From Dinochytrium kinnereticum (taxonomy: Eukaryota; Chytridiomycota; Chytridiomycetes; Chytridiales; Chytridiaceae): DNA of 17,392 bases. Position 1 is the stretch's first letter; each line of letters opens with the position of its first letter. Made by a program: the position numbers and the translations under genes. The DNA lies in assembly GCA_027604005.1 (NCBI GenBank), contig JADGJT010000424.1, positions 1-17,392 on the forward strand. Direction: 5' to 3'. A model generated the notes under the pieces. It was not told where the DNA came from, ran no database searches, and worked only from the letters and a program-made list of their open reading frames with translations. This document shows, in pieces, positions 14,667-17,392 of this stretch.

Positions 14667-17392
14667 TCACCCCTCCATCTCGCCCCCTCTCCCCCTCCCC
14701 AACCCCTTACCTCCTTTCCCCCCTACGCCCCCCGAAGAAGCCAAGCTAGAGGCCGCAGATGCCGCCAGAATCCCATGAGCCACCGAATCCAACTTTGCAA
14801 TATTCCTAGCATATCTCAACCCACAAGCATTGCAAAGCGTCTTGGGACCCGTGGGCCCGCGTCTCCACTCCGGAGATTCAAAGGTGTGACAATGCTCGCA
14901 CTTCTTCGCGGCCAAGGTCGGTTGCAGGGTCGAGTCAAGGGTGATGGTGGAGGCGGCTACCGGTGGTGTTTGAGAAGGAGGAGGAGGAGGAGGAGGAGTG
15001 GAAGTGGGAGGTGGGACGGGAACTGACGATGATGAAAACGATGACGACACAGAGGAAGAGTCTGGCTGGACGTCGATCATGGCGGATGGTCGTCCAACAC
15101 CGTTGCGTCGTCCCGTGCTGCGTTTCTTGGTGTTCGTGAAACCATAATCGTCGTCACGTCGTCGCTTCCCTCCTCCCTCCGGGGGCGAGTCCTTCCGTCT
15201 CCTGCCCGCATCCTCCCGATCCTCCCGACGCGCACCGTCCACCCCAAACCCCTCATGGGGAAGATGCCCGTGTCCCAATGTCGGCGGCGGCGGCGGCGGC
15301 GGTCCCATCCCCCGTGCCGATTGCGTAGGAGCCGTAACGGATGAAAGAGGGTTGGAGGACGGTAGGGAGGATGGAGGATAGCTGGACGGCAGAGAAGAAG
15401 AAGGAGGAGGAGGAGGAGGAGGCAGAGCGGGTGGAGCACCGCCGTAAGAATGATGAGGTGGTGGTGGTGGTGGTGGAAGAAGAGGAGGGTAAAGGGGATG
15501 ATGATGATGATGACGATGATGATGATGATGGTGCATGTAGCCTCCTCCATACCCGTAATAATGCGGGTAAGGGTGCATGGCATGAGGATGAGGATAATGA
15601 ACAGGAAGAGGTTGGGAGGGTAGTGGCGGTGGTGGGTAATACCCTCCTCCCCCGCCCCCTCCCATCGTCGACCCCCTCTCACCACCATAACCCACCCCCA
15701 CCACATCCCCACTCTCCTTCCCATACCCACCCCTACTCTCCCCCTCATCCTTCCTCCCCTCACCAGCCCCACCACCCCCCTCACCCCTCCCCTCGCCAAA
15801 CTCCCCAGCATATCCTCCACCACCACCAACGTACCCCCCCCCAACCCTCCCACGAGACCCATACCCCGACAAAGCCGACGACCCCACCCCACCACCGCCA
15901 TTCACCGCCCCCTCCTCCTCACCCCCCGCGCCCCGTCGCGGCTGCAACGCGGGGGGCGATGACGCCGCGTATCCCGGGTACCCATACCCAGCGTAAGCAT
16001 AAGGCGGAGGCGGGGGCAGCGAAGGACCACCGTACCCCCTCTGCGGCATGAACCTCTGGGCATGTGAAAGGTGCAAAGGAGGAGGAAGAGGATATCCATG
16101 CGGTTGAATCGGACCGGATGGTCTGCTCCCAAAATATCCTTTCACAGTCCCCTCATCCCGCCTCCATCCCTCATCCCTCCATCCACCGTCTCCCTCTCCC
16201 CTAAAAAACCCTTTTCCTTCATCCTTCTCAGCCTCTCCCTCCCCATCCTCCGTCTCCTTGCCTCGATCCCCCGGGCGCGGAGGGGGAGGCGGCGGCGGTC
16301 CATGCGGGGGGTACGGTCCCCCAGTGTGAGGGTACCATCCTCCACCATGCGGAGGAGGTGGCGGGGGCGGCGCACCCCCCCCCCATCCTCCTCCACCTCC
16401 CCAATGCTGGTGTATTTCATAATAAGGGTACCCACCACTCGAACGGTACTCCGAGCCTCCCCAACCCCCAACCTGTGGAGAAGGAGGAGGAGCGTTGCCA
16501 CCCCTTGTTCCACCAGAGCCACCATTCGGCATCGAAGAAGGAGGAGGCGAAGTCCCATCAACCGCCTTCCCGCCGTCATTCGGTGTCGTCTCCCCACCGA
16601 CAAAATAAGAGGAGGAAGCCATGGAGGCGGAAGGAGGAGGCGGCGCTACCCCAGCCTGAATCCCACCACCACCACCACCACCACCAGACCTCCCCCCCAA
16701 CCCCCTCACCGAAAAGTGTCTAGGAGAAGAAGACGCAACCCCCCCCCCCCGACCTGCACCGACAATCAACCCCAAAGGCGGCAAACCACCTATCACAAAA
16801 CCTCTCACATGGCCCTCACCACCATCCCCAGAAACCCCACTCCGATCCCCGACGACCGTTGAATCGACAGTCACCCCACGACGACCCTCACCCTCCTCCT
16901 CCCACCGCCCACGTTTCCTCAACCCAGTCCCACCGCCTCCAAGCGAAACAGCCGTGGGGTGATGAGAGACAGCGTGCACCCAAAGCGGGGCCGCACCAGT
17001 CGCAACACCGACCTCCCCACCGCCACCGCCATCGCGAACTGCGACGCCCACCCCATCAGCACCTCCCTTAGCAAAGCAGGATCCTCGCAAGGGATACACG
17101 TCAAACGATCCGGTCACCGGCGTCATCAGAGGCAAAGACACGCCGTCCCCCGCCCCCCTAAAGCAAGCCTCACGACTCGTCGTCTCCCCACCATCCAAAG
17201 GTCCAGGTGGTGTCGTCAACCCCAAAGAGCAAGACGACGCCTTCACAACCGGCAAAGAAACACCCTCCCCCCGCTCCCCAAAGCAAGCCTCACGACCCGT
17301 CCTCTCCCCACCATCCACAGGCCCAGGCGGTGTCGTCAACCCCAAAGAGAAAGACACAGACCCCGCGACCGGCACAGAAACCCCCCCCCCCC
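14667..17392 (-). CDS. GATA-type zinc-finger transcription factor, 5' partial
   Basis: DNA-binding regulator recognising GATA-core sites in the nucleus. At least 907 codons are open and the frame continues past the right edge. The first in-frame start-like codon is a GTG at 17375 inside a repeat, so the true start lies outside. Near the C-terminus is one class IV finger, C-EH-C-X18-C-NA-C (14900-14823), with '[24 protein letters not shown]', the 18-residue-loop form found in fungal White Collar-2-type and plant GATA factors. A basic patch (GGKRRRDDD...KKRSTGRR) just before it may be the nuclear signal. The rest is low complexity: Pro runs, Gly/Tyr-rich stretches, a His tract (15533-15498) and Ser runs. 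No PAS domain is visible. The stop TGA is at 14669-14667. The partner or pathway cannot be deduced. Confidence 0.88.
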   Translation of the reverse strand, partial: GGGVSVPVAGSVSFSLGLTTPPGPVDGGERTGREACFGERGEGVSLPVVKASSCSLGLTTPPGPLDGGETTSREACFRGAGDGVSLPLMTPVTGSFDVYPLRGSCFAKGGADGVGVAVRDGGGGGEVGVATGAAPLWVHAVSHHPTAVSLGGGGTGLRKRGRWEEEGEGRRGVTVDSTVVGDRSGVSGDGGEGHVRGFVIGGLPPLGLIVGAGRGGGVASSSPRHFSVRGLGGRSGGGGGGGGIQAGVAPPPPSASMASSSYFVGGETTPNDGGKAVDGTSPPPSSMPNGGSGGTRGGNAPPPSPQVGGWGGSEYRSSGGYPYYEIHQHWGGGGGWGGGAPPPPPPPHGGGWYPHTGGPYPPHGPPPPPPPRPGDRGKETEDGEGEAEKDEGKGFFRGEGDGGWRDEGWRRDEGTVKGYFGSRPSGPIQPHGYPLPPPLHLSHAQRFMPQRGYGGPSLPPPPPYAYAGYGYPGYAASSPPALQPRRGAGGEEEGAVNGGGGVGSSALSGYGSRGRVGGGYVGGGGGYAGEFGEGRGEGGGGAGEGRKDEGESRGGYGKESGDVVGVGYGGERGSTMGGGGGGGYYPPPPLPSQPLPVHYPHPHAMHPYPHYYGYGGGYMHHHHHHRHHHHHPLYPPLLPPPPPPPHHSYGGAPPALPPPPPPPSSSLPSSYPPSSLPSSNPLSSVTAPTQSARGMGPPPPPPPTLGHGHLPHEGFGVDGARREDREDAGRRRKDSPPEGGGKRRRDDDYGFTNTKKRSTGRRNGVGRPSAMIDVQPDSSSVSSSFSSSSVPVPPPTSTPPPPPPPSQTPPVAASTITLDSTLQPTLAAKKCEHCHTFESPEWRRGPTGPKTLCNACGLRYARNIAKLDSVAHGILAASAASSLASSGGVGGKGGKGLGRGRGGEMEG
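15498..15533 (-). repeat. Poly-histidine tract in the GATA factor
   Basis: A CAY-codon run encodes six His, one Arg, then five His, preceded by Met and followed by Pro-Leu-Tyr. The interrupting CGT differs by one base from CAT, so the tract was probably a single 12-His run. Confidence 0.85.
17131..17392 (-). repeat. 120-bp (40-codon) in-frame tandem repeat at the window edge
   Basis: Units are aligned exactly 120 bp apart: AAGCAAGCCTCACGAC at 17161 and 17281, and GGCAAAGA/GGCACAGA at 17131, 17251 and 17371. They encode repeats containing '[14 protein letters not shown]' and 'REACF'. A more diverged unit may precede them (about 17070-17130, 'RGSCF'). The last unit dissolves into twelve or more C residues at the window end. 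Confidence 0.85.

Noticed and set aside
15077..16862. Long open frames on both strands overlapping the GATA gene (15077-15901 minus, 15341-16051 plus, 16071-16862 plus)
   Set aside because: They are shifted or complementary readings of the Pro/Gly/His-rich repeats, which lack stops in several frames. They carry no domain, while the GATA frame holds a perfect zinc finger.
1..17392. CRISPR array, rRNA, bacterial operon or replication origin
   Set aside because: No regularly spaced identical repeats, rRNA-like blocks, Shine-Dalgarno series or phage genes were seen, and introns and Pol III signals mark the DNA as eukaryotic.

Overview
This window looks like nuclear DNA from a fungus, probably an early-diverging lineage. 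The evidence is spliceosomal introns of about 50-150 bp with GTAAGT/GTGAGT donors and CTAAC/CTGAC branch-like motifs, a fungal-style alkaline ceramidase, a GATA factor whose finger resembles the White Collar-2 type, and both Ty3/Gypsy and DIRS-like retroelements. The species cannot be named from the sequence. The right end falls inside a 120-bp tandem repeat and a C run, so the window may end at a contig edge.

Left third (1-4.9 kb): retroelements around a tRNA gene. A minus-strand Ty3/Gypsy element supplies a pre-RT pol fragment (1-209), gag (363-1499), a primer-binding site (1624-1632) and one complete LTR (1635-1986). The LTR ends 13 bp before a complete tRNA-Gln(UUG) gene (2000-2070), which has its own T6 terminator. 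Just beyond lies a GC-rich, decayed DIRS-like element, also on the minus strand, with remnants of reverse transcriptase, RNase H and tyrosine recombinase broken by several frame changes.

Middle (4.9-12.5 kb): about 1.25 kb of AT-rich DNA with no visible gene, then a degenerate four-copy repeat (about 150-185 bp period), then a long plus-strand gene (7131-11611) with about eight exons. Its product, roughly 1,250-1,290 aa, has a PH-like N-terminal region, a long charged disordered middle and a helical C-terminus. I do not recognise its family. Its splice model is phase-consistent except at 8438-8745.

Right third (12.5-17.4 kb): a seven-exon minus-strand alkaline ceramidase (285 aa) whose predicted metal and catalytic residues are all present. 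Upstream of it on the same strand is a GATA zinc-finger factor with extreme Pro/Gly/His/Ser low complexity, cut at its 5' end by the window edge. The cellular genes show no obvious shared pathway. They look like ordinary neighbours beside a retrotransposon-rich tRNA locus.
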